Shown here in pieces: positions 1 through 8,052 of a stretch of 62,676 bases of DNA. Position numbers and translations under genes: made by a program. The notes under the pieces are model-generated. The model was not told where the DNA came from. It ran no database searches and worked only from the letters and a program-made list of their open reading frames with translations. Source of the stretch: an uncultured Anaerolineaceae bacterium (lineage in GTDB: Bacteria > Chloroflexota > Anaerolineae > Anaerolineales > Anaerolineaceae); the NCBI GenBank assembly GCA_927443345.1, contig CAKMKJ010000017.1, positions 1 through 62,676 on the forward strand. Reading direction: 5' to 3'. Every line of letters starts with the position of its first letter. The stretch's first letter is position 1.

Positions 1-92
1 GCTTCCATCAACTCATTAATTTGCTGATGTTGACGAAGTATTATCTTGATGAGTTCTTGCTTGTTTAGTTCTTCTAACTGGTCTTGGTTCAT
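1..92 (-). CDS. N-terminus of a putative IS66-type transposase (truncated by window edge)
   Basis: Thirty codons are visible, reading inward from an ATG at 92-90 and running off the left edge. The peptide has the pattern LEEL-x-KQELIKIIL followed by Gln-rich coiled-coil residues, like the leucine-zipper start of IS66 TnpC transposases (LSKEELI...). An AGGA-type ribosome site lies just upstream of the ATG. Only the first 30 residues can be seen, so the family call rests on this coiled-coil pattern; another coiled-coil protein is possible. Confidence 0.45.
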   Translation of the reverse strand, partial: MNQDQLEELNKQELIKIILRQHQQINELME

Positions 93-148
93 TGTCCTTA
101 AATTTTAACAGACATGTCCAATTTTTAAAACCCCCCGTGAGTAGTTAC
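1..148 (-). mobile_element. Left end of a putative insertion sequence
   Basis: The transposase-like start is preceded by about 56 bp ending, on the minus strand, in GTAACTACTCAC. IS66-family terminal repeats often begin with GTAA. The proposed terminus (148) falls two bases from the stop codon of the rhomboid gene, as expected of an insertion at a gene end. The other terminus is outside the window, so target duplication cannot be tested. Confidence 0.35.
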
Positions 149-150
149 TC

Positions 151-798
151 TTAAAAAGTGATTTGTCGAGCTCTTGTGCGAAAAAAACCGGTTAAGAACA
201 AACCTGCTGCGAAACCACCAATGTGCGCCATATATGCCACCCCTCCTGTAGCTGTAGCATCAGATAACGTCCCCAAGCCGCTGACCAGTTGGATTATGAT
301 CCATGCGCCAATCACCAGTAAAGCAGGCAGGTTGACGATCCAGACTGCCAAAATTACACGTACCCGCTTGCCAGGGAAGAGGATCAAGTAAGCTGCCAGA
401 ACACCGGCGATGGCACCAGATGCCCCCAGCGTTGGGCTTTCAGAATACAAAGAGACTGCGTATTGTGCCAAACCGGCGGCCAGACCACACAAAACATAAA
501 AAACCAAAAACTTAAAATGTCCAAAGCGGTCTTCAACATTATCACCGAATATTAACAAATAAAGCATATTGCCGCCCAGGTGCATCCACCCGGCATGCAA
601 AAACATGGATGTAAATAATGTGATAATTCCGTCAATTGGGCTGGACAAAAAACGCAACGGGATAAAGGACCATGCATAAATGAAGGCATCTCCTCCCATC
701 AATTCCAGAATAAACACAAAAATGTTAATAGCCATCAACGCATATGTAATGATCGGAAAACGCCTGCGTTGCGAATTGTCATCACCAATAGGCAGCAT
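151..798 (-). CDS. Rhomboid-family intramembrane serine protease
   Basis: 215 residues with about six membrane segments. The catalytic serine sits in GASGAIAG (Ser127) and the catalytic histidine in AHIGGFAAG (His192). The HxxxN element of membrane segment 2 is His73-Asn77, which helps form the oxyanion hole. Together they form the Ser-His dyad that cleaves transmembrane substrates within the bilayer. Length and order match short bacterial rhomboids without a cytosolic domain. A GGAG-type site precedes the ATG at 798. It lies downstream of a small membrane-peptide gene but is separated from it by a terminator. Substrates cannot be inferred from context. Confidence 0.93.
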   Translation of the reverse strand: MLPIGDDNSQRRRFPIITYALMAINIFVFILELMGGDAFIYAWSFIPLRFLSSPIDGIITLFTSMFLHAGWMHLGGNMLYLLIFGDNVEDRFGHFKFLVFYVLCGLAAGLAQYAVSLYSESPTLGASGAIAGVLAAYLILFPGKRVRVILAVWIVNLPALLVIGAWIIIQLVSGLGTLSDATATGGVAYMAHIGGFAAGLFLTGFFRTRARQITF

Positions 799-874
799 GG
801 ATTACTCCTTATAATTCAACAAGTATAGGTGGTTTTAACCCTTACCGCAATTGTTGGTATGGCAACATGCACAC

Positions 875-908
875 AAAAAACCTGACTATTTCAATGTCAG
901 GGTTTTTT
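875..908 (-). terminator. Rho-independent terminator after the 53-residue membrane peptide gene
   Basis: CCTGAC (881-886) pairs with GTCAGG (896-901) across a 9-nt loop. It is flanked by an A-run on one side and a T-run on the other, so it can work in both directions. It lies between the stop of the small gene at 913 and the rhomboid start at 798. Confidence 0.75.
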
Positions 909-912
909 GAAC

Positions 913-1074
913 TTAGTTCACATCTCTAGATGTGACATCAATCACATTGTCCGGGTCAATCTGTGAGTTCGGATTGACCGGTTTCTTGCGAAAAATGATT
1001 GCTCCCGCCACTGCGAGAGCGAGAATAATGATCACTGCTGCGACAACAAAAACAAGAAAAAGCAAACTGAACAT
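913..1074 (-). CDS. Small single-span membrane protein (53 aa), function unknown
   Basis: ATG at 1074-1072 is preceded by a GAGGAG ribosome site six bases upstream. The product starts MFSLLFLVFVVAAVIIILAL, forms one long hydrophobic helix (about residues 2-27), then RKKPVN and a polar acidic tail ending in SRDVN. It stops at TAA 913-915, directly before a terminator. The strong ribosome site, the clean membrane-anchor composition and the terminator support a real gene. No family is recognised; it could be a regulatory or accessory membrane peptide. Confidence 0.7.
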   Translation of the reverse strand: MFSLLFLVFVVAAVIIILALAVAGAIIFRKKPVNPNSQIDPDNVIDVTSRDVN

Positions 1075-1390
1075 TCCATACTCCTCTTTAAAAAATTGTT
1101 TCCATTACTATTTACGAGTAATCCAAACCACGAGTTGCATTATACAATTAAGTAGAGCAAGTGAAATTTAAATAGGAGATAAACATAAGCTAGAGCGAGT
1201 GGGACAGGAGGACGCTTCGGGTCTAGAGGAATTTAAACCAGAACGAGTGGGGCACCGGTCCACTCGTTCTGATCTGATTTCTCAGAAGTATCACAACCTT
1301 TGAAGGAGGAGAAATACATTTACTTTATAATCCCAATCCTTCTGTTGAGTAATAAAAATCACCCAAAAAAGGTCTAAAAAATCCTTAAAA
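1075..1390. other. Intergenic region with direct and inverted GAGCGAGTGGG-like repeats
   Basis: No gene is seen. The stretch holds a perfect 12-bp inverted repeat, CAGAACGAGTGG (1239-1250) and CCACTCGTTCTG (1260-1271), with a 9-nt loop. A diverged direct copy of the left arm (AGAGCGAGTGGG) lies about 45 bp upstream. On the minus strand the hairpin follows the transporter gene and could end its transcript, although the following T-tract is weak. Confidence 0.5.
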
Positions 1391-2689
1391 TCACAAACCC
1401 AGTTTTGGGAAGAAGGTTGCCGTCAGGGTTAAAACTGAAGCGATAAAGATCGCTACTGATCCAATGATCGTAAACCATTTCTGGAATGCGCTGTTGGTGT
1501 ACTTGCCCATCAATCCCTTGTCACAAGCCAGTTTAATTAGATAATAAAACACCAGCGGCAGGACGATGGCATTAATCGTCTGAGTGGTAATCGCAAGCTT
1601 AAATAACGAAAAATTTGGAAACATAACAATAATGGTGGCCACAACCAATTGGGCAATAAAGATCAGGTAGAAAGACTTACTTTGCTTGTAATTAGAATCC
1701 AGACTGCCCTGCAAACCAAAGAACTCAGCAAAGGCATAAGCGGTTGAAAGTGAAACCACGATCAATCCCATGAAGCCCGCGTTTAAGATGCCAAAAGCAA
1801 ACAGCGCACCTGCCAGTTCGCCCGCAAAAGGTTTGATCGCCATGGCTGCTGTTTCACCGGAAGTCAGTGGGATTTTGTTGACAAACAGGGTGGCAGCAGT
1901 GGCCACTACCATAAAGAACGAGAAGAAGTTGGTTAAAAATGCACCCACATAAGTTTCAAGCTGCGAATAAACAATGTTTTTTGCTTCGATGTTCTTGTCG
2001 TAAGCAAAGCTGCTGATAAAGAACTGTCCCCAAGGGGTTATGGTGGTGCCGATTACCCCCATGCCAATCAACAGGTAATTGCGCATATAAGTGGGGGTGA
2101 AGTCAACTCCGTGGGGCCAGAACATGTTTGAGATGGCCAGACCCCAATCTGGTTTGGCTTTAACAGCCGAGATGATATACGCCAGGTAGAAAAGGCTGGT
2201 GATTAACATGATCGCCTGGGTCAATTTATAGTTGCCCTTGGTGACCACCATAACCGAAATCAAAACGATTAGAAAAACAAACGGTATGGCTGGCAAATTC
2301 AGCATATTGCTGGTCACCTTCACCGCAGCCAGTTCAGTTGTGATTGTCCCCAAATTGGCAATTAGTAGGGCTAAAAAGATGAGCAGTGAAATCTTTACCC
2401 CAAACCGTTCGCGGATTAGGTCCGCCAATCCGCGGCGGGTAACAAGGGTTAAACGCATTCCCATTTCTTGGGTGACTGCCAGTAAAAAAGTGACGATCAA
2501 TAAAATAAACAGCACCGGATAGCCCAAGGTCGCACCAGCCACTGAATAAGTGGCCACACCGCCGGCGTCGTTGTCAGCCATGGCGGTGATAGTGGCAGGG
2601 CCAAAAACGCCAAAGAACAGAATCAGCGGACGGATCATGGGTAACCCGGCCCACCTTTTAATAGTTATACGGAGGGATCGTTTCATCAT
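1391..2689 (-). CDS. NRAMP/SLC11-family transporter of the magnesium (NRMT-like) type
   Basis: 432 residues, about 11 membrane helices. It follows the NRAMP pattern, but both metal-site motifs are altered. In helix 1 the usual DPGN is D41-A-G-G44, and in helix 6 the usual M-P-H is T218-P-W220. Loss of the helix-1 Asn and helix-6 Met, which select transition metals, is as I recall the signature of NRAMP-related magnesium transporters described from Eggerthella. It most likely moves Mg2+ (perhaps Mn2+) into the cell. The start has GGAGG upstream. It begins 15 bp after the stop of the MgtE-N/CBS gene, so the two form one operon, and that partner is a Mg2+-sensor type protein. Confidence 0.85.
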   Translation of the reverse strand: MMKRSLRITIKRWAGLPMIRPLILFFGVFGPATITAMADNDAGGVATYSVAGATLGYPVLFILLIVTFLLAVTQEMGMRLTLVTRRGLADLIRERFGVKISLLIFLALLIANLGTITTELAAVKVTSNMLNLPAIPFVFLIVLISVMVVTKGNYKLTQAIMLITSLFYLAYIISAVKAKPDWGLAISNMFWPHGVDFTPTYMRNYLLIGMGVIGTTITPWGQFFISSFAYDKNIEAKNIVYSQLETYVGAFLTNFFSFFMVVATAATLFVNKIPLTSGETAAMAIKPFAGELAGALFAFGILNAGFMGLIVVSLSTAYAFAEFFGLQGSLDSNYKQSKSFYLIFIAQLVVATIIVMFPNFSLFKLAITTQTINAIVLPLVFYYLIKLACDKGLMGKYTNSAFQKWFTIIGSVAIFIASVLTLTATFFPKLGL

Positions 2690-2704
2690 TGCATATTCCT
2701 CCGT

Positions 2705-3973
2705 TTATGCGCGGTTGTAATAATAGAAACGAGGAAGTTTCTTCTTCCACGCGGTGGGGATGATTTTGTCAAGTGCATCATCCGCGGTCACCATGCCTAC
2801 CAACCGGTTTTCGTGATCCACGATCGGGATGGTCAACAGGTTGTATTTGGCGATTAATTGTGCCAGCGTCTCTTGTTTGGTGAGTACGTCTGCTGCAACT
2901 ACCTTTTGATGCATAAAGCTCGAGACGAGGGTGCCGGGTTTTGCCAACACCAGATCGCTCAGAGAAAACACACCCAGCAAGTGCTTGTGCTCATCTGTAA
3001 CATAAATATAGAAAATGGATTCAGCATCCGGTTCTTGAGAACGAATGGCTTCGATCGCGTTGGCTGCCGTCAACCCGGGCCGGATGGAGGCAAAGTCGGT
3101 GGTCATAATGCCGCCTGCAGTATCTTCAGGGTAAGAAAGCAGCATTCTCACATCGTTGGCTTCTTCGTCTTCCATCAACTCGAGCAAATCTTCGCTGCGC
3201 TCGGCTGGCAGCTCAGCCAAAAGGTCAGCGGCTTCATCTGGAGACATTTCTTCGAGCACATCTGCAACTCTCTCATCAGACATTTCTTGGACTAAGGTGG
3301 CCTGAAATTCTGGCTCCACTTCTTCAAGGGCATCAGCCAGATGCTCAATATCCATTGAGTCAAGTAGTTTGCGACCTTCTTTGTGGTTCATGTCGCTGAG
3401 CAGTTCTGCCAGATCCGCAGGGTGCAGGTCGCGGATCTTATCACCGGGGACCTTAAGGCGCATGAATTGATCGTGCACGAGCAGTTCAACAAAATCCCAT
3501 GAAATTTTGTGTTTGGAGGCGTTTCGTGAAAAAACCTTATTGATCCACTCTGCAAGCCTGGTCATACCCACCCGGCGCAAAATACCGCTGGACCCAATAT
3601 CCACATTGGATACATAATAATTGCTGTTCACTTTTATGATCTCAAGATCATTTACGCGCACCACGCGAATGCCATTGGTATCAATAATTTGTTTATCTAA
3701 CACATTATCGATTAACTTGATTTCATTCTCATGCATTGCGTGTGTTTGAAGCTGGTTTTGAGGATGCGCCAGCGATATTTCTGACGCAAAAAGCACGGTC
3801 ACCTCACTAAATGGATAAGTTGTTTTTTTGGTTTTGTTGATCACCGATAAACTATTTAATTGTGGATGCGGAAATTCTGGATTTAGAATTGCCAACACCT
3901 CATCAAGATGTCCAAGGGTTTTCCCATCAGAATCTACTACAACCCTTCCAATTAATTGACTGATGAATGGCAT
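2705..3973 (-). CDS. PRC-barrel / MgtE N-domain / CBS-pair protein, putative Mg2+ sensor for the adjacent transporter
   Basis: 422 residues, soluble, with no membrane segment. Residues about 1-150 resemble two PRC-barrel units (VVVDSDGKTLGHLDEVL). Residues about 165-280 are the acidic superhelical MgtE N-domain (MSDERVADVLEEMSPDEAADLL). About 280-405 form a CBS pair (IRPGLTAANAIEAIR; LLTIPIVDHENRLVGMVTADD). In MgtE these cytosolic modules bind Mg2+ and close the channel, but here the MgtE membrane domain is absent. The gene for an NRMT-like transporter starts 15 bp downstream, so the inferred role is Mg2+-dependent gating of that carrier. ATG at 3973 follows an AGGAGG site. Confidence 0.85.
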   Translation of the reverse strand: MPFISQLIGRVVVDSDGKTLGHLDEVLAILNPEFPHPQLNSLSVINKTKKTTYPFSEVTVLFASEISLAHPQNQLQTHAMHENEIKLIDNVLDKQIIDTNGIRVVRVNDLEIIKVNSNYYVSNVDIGSSGILRRVGMTRLAEWINKVFSRNASKHKISWDFVELLVHDQFMRLKVPGDKIRDLHPADLAELLSDMNHKEGRKLLDSMDIEHLADALEEVEPEFQATLVQEMSDERVADVLEEMSPDEAADLLAELPAERSEDLLELMEDEEANDVRMLLSYPEDTAGGIMTTDFASIRPGLTAANAIEAIRSQEPDAESIFYIYVTDEHKHLLGVFSLSDLVLAKPGTLVSSFMHQKVVAADVLTKQETLAQLIAKYNLLTIPIVDHENRLVGMVTADDALDKIIPTAWKKKLPRFYYYNRA

Positions 3974-4010
3974 CGTTTGCCTCCTATTTTTTTTTCAGAT
4001 GAGAGGCCGG

Positions 4011-4047
4011 TTAAAATAAAACCGGCTGGTAATTAGGTACCAGCCGG
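4011..4047 (-). terminator. Terminator/attenuator-like hairpin upstream of the Mg2+ transport operon
   Basis: On the minus strand CCGGCTGGTA pairs perfectly with TACCAGCCGG (4047-4038 with 4031-4022) across six bases, followed by TTTTATTTT. The 3' arm also has a competing partner further on: CCGGTT pairs with AACCGG across the T-rich tract. Two mutually exclusive hairpins therefore share CCGG about 60 bp before the operon's first start codon. Confidence 0.65.
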
Positions 4048-4084
4048 CATTGTGCGAATGCCATAGAAGATCAGAATGATCTGA

Positions 4085-4273
4085 TCAGTCTGGTACCTCA
4101 TGAGAGCCGTTTGACTGTTTGCGACGTGCAAAAACGCTGCGGGTACTGATGCAGCTATTTTTTGTTGTATTCAGTTTTGCGACTCTGTTTGCAACGAACT
4201 TGGATAGCTCAAAAGCTTCCCGCGTACTTAGGGGAGGCACGTCTTTTGAGGTACCCATCTCTTCCAACTGCAT
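4085..4273 (-). CDS. Small ORF (62 aa), hypothetical, possible leader peptide gene
   Basis: ATG at 4273-4271 has an AAAGG site six bases upstream. The product begins MQLEEMGTSKDVPPLSTREA, continues with an amphipathic segment (FELSKFVANRVAKLN), then a basic, Ser/Asn-rich tail. The terminator-like hairpin at 4011-4047 follows its stop. It matches no family I know. The ribosome site and terminator favour a real minus-strand transcript. A role as leader of the Mg2+ operon is inference only. The rest of 4274-4502 shows no gene. Confidence 0.4.
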   Translation of the reverse strand: MQLEEMGTSKDVPPLSTREAFELSKFVANRVAKLNTTKNSCISTRSVFARRKQSNGSHEVPD

Positions 4274-4511
4274 TTTGTACCTTTCTTCTGAGATGATTTT
4301 CAGCAAAGTAAATTTGTTACGCTGCTATTTTAGTTTTTAAGCCCCACTAAGTCAAGATAAGGCTTGAAACAGATAAGGCTTGAAAATTCAACTGATTCAG
4401 TTATTGCTACCCGGTATTATTGTTTGTGCAATTTGACCTCTGGCAATTGAAATGATGGTAAGTGGAACATATTAACCTCTTGGAACGTCAAAAAACCATA
4501 AATTGGAGTGT

Positions 4512-4523
4512 TATAATCTCAAA
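4512..4523 (+). promoter_or_regulatory. Extended -10 promoter giving a likely leaderless mRNA for the VanW gene
   Basis: TGT-TATAAT (TATAAT at 4512-4517) is a perfect -10 box with the TGn extension. Transcription would start about 7 bases downstream, at the ATG at 4524. No convincing -35 box is seen and the nearest GGAG is 15 bases from the ATG, so the mRNA may start at its start codon. Confidence 0.5.
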
Positions 4524-6383
4524 ATGGTTCACATGAAACGCCCCCGTAAAATTTCCCCGATCCAGCAGGTTTTGATTGCTTTGGGTTCGGGGGTCGCGGC
4601 TTTCTTGCTGCTCTTTATGCTGTTCAACCTTGGTATATCCTTATTCTTCATCGGACGCATTATGCCAGGCGTTTCCATGAATGGTATTCCGCTTTCAGGT
4701 ATGACCGTCGAAGAAGCGTCAGCAGCTATTACCGCTTCATATCGCTTTCCTGAGACCGGTAATGTTCTTTTGATTGACGAGCAAAATAGCTGGCCTGTCA
4801 AACCTATGCAATTGGGCTTCTATCTCGATCCACTGGCATCTGCAAATTCAGCTTATAATGCCGGCCGCAGGGGTGGATTGATGCCAATCTTGCTGCAGCG
4901 GGTCAATGTTTTTAATCAATCCGTTCAGGTTCAACCTTCTTTTATATTTAACCAAAAAACTGCGGTCGATGCTCTTAATAGTCTGGCAGTGCAGATTAAT
5001 CAACCGGTTCAAGAAGCCAATATTTCCATTGAAGGTACCCAGGTGATTGTGCAAAACGGTCAAAGCGGAAGAGTGTTGGATGTCGCCGCGACTTTGAACG
5101 CCATTACCAACCAGATTCAAACCATGCAAGACGGGGTTGTTTCGCTGGTGGTGCATCAATCCGACCCGATCATATTAAGTGCTGAAGCGCAGGGTGAATT
5201 GGCTCGCGCTGTTCTCAGTGAACCGCTTACGCTAACCCTCCCCGCGGATGCCTCCGGTCAGACAGCTTCCTACCAAATCCAACCGTCAGATTTAGCGCCA
5301 TTGCTGACATTTGCTAAAGTGGAAAATGACACTTCTGCTCAATACCAGATTGCTGTCAGCCAGCCACTTATGGCAGGCTGGTTGAATTCAATGAAGAGCG
5401 ATTTGGAAACCGAGCCCGAAAATACGCGCTTTATTTTTAATGACGACACCCGTCAGCTCGAAGTGAAACAACCTGCTGTTATAGGCCGCACACTTGATGT
5501 AGATCAATCCATCCTGTCGATCAACCAAGCCTTAGAAAATGGGCAGCACACAGCCGCGCTTGGTTTCACCTATACCAATCCGGCAGTAACTGATCAAATG
5601 ACAGGAGCCGAGTTGGGCATTACCGAGTTGATTGCTGAAGATATCACATTCTTTGCTGGCTCAAGTCAAGAAAGGGTGCAAAACATAAAAATTGCCGCAG
5701 GGCGATTTCATATGTTGTTGGTTGCGCCTGGTGAAACCCTGTCTATGGCTGATGTAGTGGGCGATATCAGTCCTGAAAACGATTATGTTTCTGCATTAAT
5801 TATCGTTGGTGATGAAACCGTCAAAGGGGTTGGCGGTGGTGTCTGTCAAGTAAGTACGAATTTGTTCCGGGTTGTATTTAAAGCAGGTTTTCCCGTTTTA
5901 GAGAGGCACCCACATGCTTATCGTGTGGGGTATTATGAGCAGGTCAACGCGTCAGGTTCACATAATAGCAATCTTGCTGGTATGGATGCCAGTGTTTTTG
6001 TGCCACTGTTGGATTTTAAATTCACCAATGATTCTCCCTATTGGTTGTTGATGGAAACATATGTGAACCCTTCTTATAACTCTCTGGTTTGGAAGTTTTA
6101 TTCCACTAATGATGGGCGGGAGGTTAGCAGTGTATCCACTGGTTTAACAAATATCATTAAACCACCTGATCCAGTTTATCGTGAAAAATCTGATCTCCCG
6201 CAAGGGACGAAAGAAAAGAAGGAATTTGCTGTTGATGGAGCTGATATCACTGTGACACGGACAGTCACTCGAAATGGTGAAGTTTTGTTCACAGATAAAT
6301 TCTTTACCCGCTATGAACCTTGGGGAGAAGTTTGGGAATACGGACCGGGAACTGAAATTCCGACACCGACTCCGTCACCTTGA
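4524..6383 (+). CDS. VanW-family protein with YoaR-like peptidoglycan-binding domains
   Basis: 619 residues from the ATG at 4524; a second ATG at 4533 is possible. The order is a basic N-terminus, a membrane anchor (about residues 15-40), then an extracellular region. That region holds YoaR-like (PG_binding_4) repeats, a VanW domain around residues 390-520 with the diagnostic GGGVCQVSTNLF, a basic beta-rich domain and a PTPTPSP tail. VanW proteins occur in Gram-positive-type envelopes, sometimes with vancomycin-resistance genes, but their reaction is unknown. No van genes occur here. The neighbours are LCP wall-assembly proteins, which points to general envelope work. Confidence 0.88.
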   Translation: MVHMKRPRKISPIQQVLIALGSGVAAFLLLFMLFNLGISLFFIGRIMPGVSMNGIPLSGMTVEEASAAITASYRFPETGNVLLIDEQNSWPVKPMQLGFYLDPLASANSAYNAGRRGGLMPILLQRVNVFNQSVQVQPSFIFNQKTAVDALNSLAVQINQPVQEANISIEGTQVIVQNGQSGRVLDVAATLNAITNQIQTMQDGVVSLVVHQSDPIILSAEAQGELARAVLSEPLTLTLPADASGQTASYQIQPSDLAPLLTFAKVENDTSAQYQIAVSQPLMAGWLNSMKSDLETEPENTRFIFNDDTRQLEVKQPAVIGRTLDVDQSILSINQALENGQHTAALGFTYTNPAVTDQMTGAELGITELIAEDITFFAGSSQERVQNIKIAAGRFHMLLVAPGETLSMADVVGDISPENDYVSALIIVGDETVKGVGGGVCQVSTNLFRVVFKAGFPVLERHPHAYRVGYYEQVNASGSHNSNLAGMDASVFVPLLDFKFTNDSPYWLLMETYVNPSYNSLVWKFYSTNDGREVSSVSTGLTNIIKPPDPVYREKSDLPQGTKEKKEFAVDGADITVTRTVTRNGEVLFTDKFFTRYEPWGEVWEYGPGTEIPTPTPSP

Positions 6384-6429
6384 AATCTGAATGGTAAAAT
6401 GAGTTGATGTTTGAATCAATGGAGATGAA

Positions 6430-6651
6430 ATGATTAATCAAGATCTGCTTGAACTATTAAGATGCCCAGCCTGTGTAAAAGAAAAAGAAGGCAGTCTTCA
6501 ATTGGTAAAAGACACCTGGCTGGTTTGCGACGAATGCGGTCGTAAATACCCCATCGTTGAAGACATTCCAGTGATGTTGATCACTGAAGGTGATAAATGG
6601 GTCGAGACCAAAGCCGCCGATCTTGCTGTGCCGGCACCTCGACCAGCATAA
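6430..6651 (+). CDS. Trm112-like zinc-ribbon protein
   Basis: 73 residues. Zinc-ribbon cysteine pairs CPAC (near residue 13) and CDEC (near 33) are followed by GRKYPIVEDIPVML, the hallmark of the Trm112/UPF0434 family. Trm112 relatives are small partners that stabilise methyltransferases. No methyltransferase gene adjoins it here. A long insert (VKEKEGSLQLV) follows the first CxxC. It lies in line with the VanW gene, 46 bp downstream, and before two LCP genes. Confidence 0.85.
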   Translation: MINQDLLELLRCPACVKEKEGSLQLVKDTWLVCDECGRKYPIVEDIPVMLITEGDKWVETKAADLAVPAPRPA

Positions 6652-6696
6652 ATAGAGTTTTTAATTTATTTAATAGAATGATGGTGTGATATTGCT

Positions 6697-7809
6697 ATGA
6701 ATCAACAAACCAATCCAACAACGACACGTTCACCAAGGCAAAAAATTGAACCAACTTCACTTGTACTATTAATTGTTTTTGCTGTGGTGGGTATTATTTT
6801 GGCTTTCTTTGGCGGCAGATTTGTCCATAACATTGTAAAAAGCTGGTCCATGACTGACCTCCCTGGTGCACCAATTGCCGCTCCAATTACGAACAATGCT
6901 TCGGCTGACACAACCCCAAGTGCTCCGGTACAGAGCAATACTGGCCCTGCTGCCGCCACCTGGGATGGCAAAAGCCGCATTAATATTCTTCTGTTGGCAC
7001 TGGATACTTCTCCTCGCCGGCAAAACGAAGGCCAGGGGTCTCCCCTTTCAGACACCATGATCCTTGTTACCGTGGATCCGCTTACCAATACCGTCGGCGC
7101 CATGAACATCATGCGCGATTATTGGGTCAACATTCCGGGTTTTGAATTTAACAGGATCAATGCCGCCTACAAATTGGGTGAAGATTATGACATTCCAGGC
7201 GGCGGTGCCCAGCTTGCCATGGAAACCGTTGAAGGGCTCTTGGGAGTACCTGTCGATTTTTATGCTCGTGTTGATTTCAATGCATTTAAAACCATAATTG
7301 ATGAAATGGGCGGCATTCCCATTACGATTGAACAGCCTATGTTGTTGGATTGGCAGGGCAACGGCAATAAGTTTTGGATCGAACCCGGTGAATATGTATT
7401 ACCAGGCGCCTATGCATTGGCATATGCACGCACACGTGATAAAGCATATGGTGATGGTGATGTAGATCGTGGCGTACGCCAGATGCAGGTTATACAAGCC
7501 ATCCGTGACCGGGCTCTGAACCTTAATACACTGCCAACGCTGATGGCTCGCGCACCTGCCATTTATGCTGATATATCTGCCGGGGTGCAAACCAACATGT
7601 CTCTTGATCAAGCCATCCAACTGGCTTACCTGGTTGCTCAGATCCCTAGTGAAAATCTACACACTTTTAGTCCCGGCTACACTGTGGCTGAACCTCTTAA
7701 AACAGCAGATGGCATAGATGTCTTGCGCGTCATGCCCGATTTGCTGCGTGAGGTGCGTGACCAAATGTTTATTGCCCCTGGTGTTGCTGCTGCTCCTTTG
7801 ACCCAATAA
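6697..7809 (+). CDS. LytR-CpsA-Psr (LCP) family envelope glycopolymer ligase
   Basis: 370 residues: basic cytosolic N-terminus, one membrane helix (about 22-48), a Ser/Ala/Pro-rich linker, then the LCP domain (about 90-310). Conserved pieces include SDTMILVTVDP, the arginine-bearing segment MNIMRDYWVNIPG, and YARTRD with the pyrophosphate-contacting arginines. LCP enzymes transfer lipid-linked glycopolymers to peptidoglycan. It ends soon after the catalytic domain and lacks the LytR_C domain of its neighbour. The segment reads NIMRD rather than the usual SIPRD. It is a tandem paralogue of the next gene; both share a TGTGATA stretch just before the ATG. Confidence 0.92.
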   Translation: MNQQTNPTTTRSPRQKIEPTSLVLLIVFAVVGIILAFFGGRFVHNIVKSWSMTDLPGAPIAAPITNNASADTTPSAPVQSNTGPAAATWDGKSRINILLLALDTSPRRQNEGQGSPLSDTMILVTVDPLTNTVGAMNIMRDYWVNIPGFEFNRINAAYKLGEDYDIPGGGAQLAMETVEGLLGVPVDFYARVDFNAFKTIIDEMGGIPITIEQPMLLDWQGNGNKFWIEPGEYVLPGAYALAYARTRDKAYGDGDVDRGVRQMQVIQAIRDRALNLNTLPTLMARAPAIYADISAGVQTNMSLDQAIQLAYLVAQIPSENLHTFSPGYTVAEPLKTADGIDVLRVMPDLLREVRDQMFIAPGVAAAPLTQ

Positions 7810-8052
7810 GCTTTCTGAATCTCTCAACAACTTCTGATTTCAATATGTAAACACGGTCTCAGTGATGATTGTTTAGACTAGCCCTGAATTCTCGAAAAAA
7901 TTCAGGGCTAAAAACTTTTCCAAAAAACAGCAAACAAATGCGTTTTTAAAAAGACTTATTAATGGATAGCGACACCTGAATGTGCTTGGAACTAATCTTG
8001 CAACACAACAATGGATACATATTCCTTATTAACAAGATAGTGTGATAAATCT

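Noticed and set aside
4119-4340. A plus-strand frame opposite the small leader-like ORF
   Set aside because: No ribosome site; its composition is that of the complement of the minus-strand frame.
4524-6383. Vancomycin resistance function for the VanW protein
   Set aside because: No vanA/vanB-type ligase, vanH or vanX genes are in the window; VanW domains are common in wall proteins without resistance.
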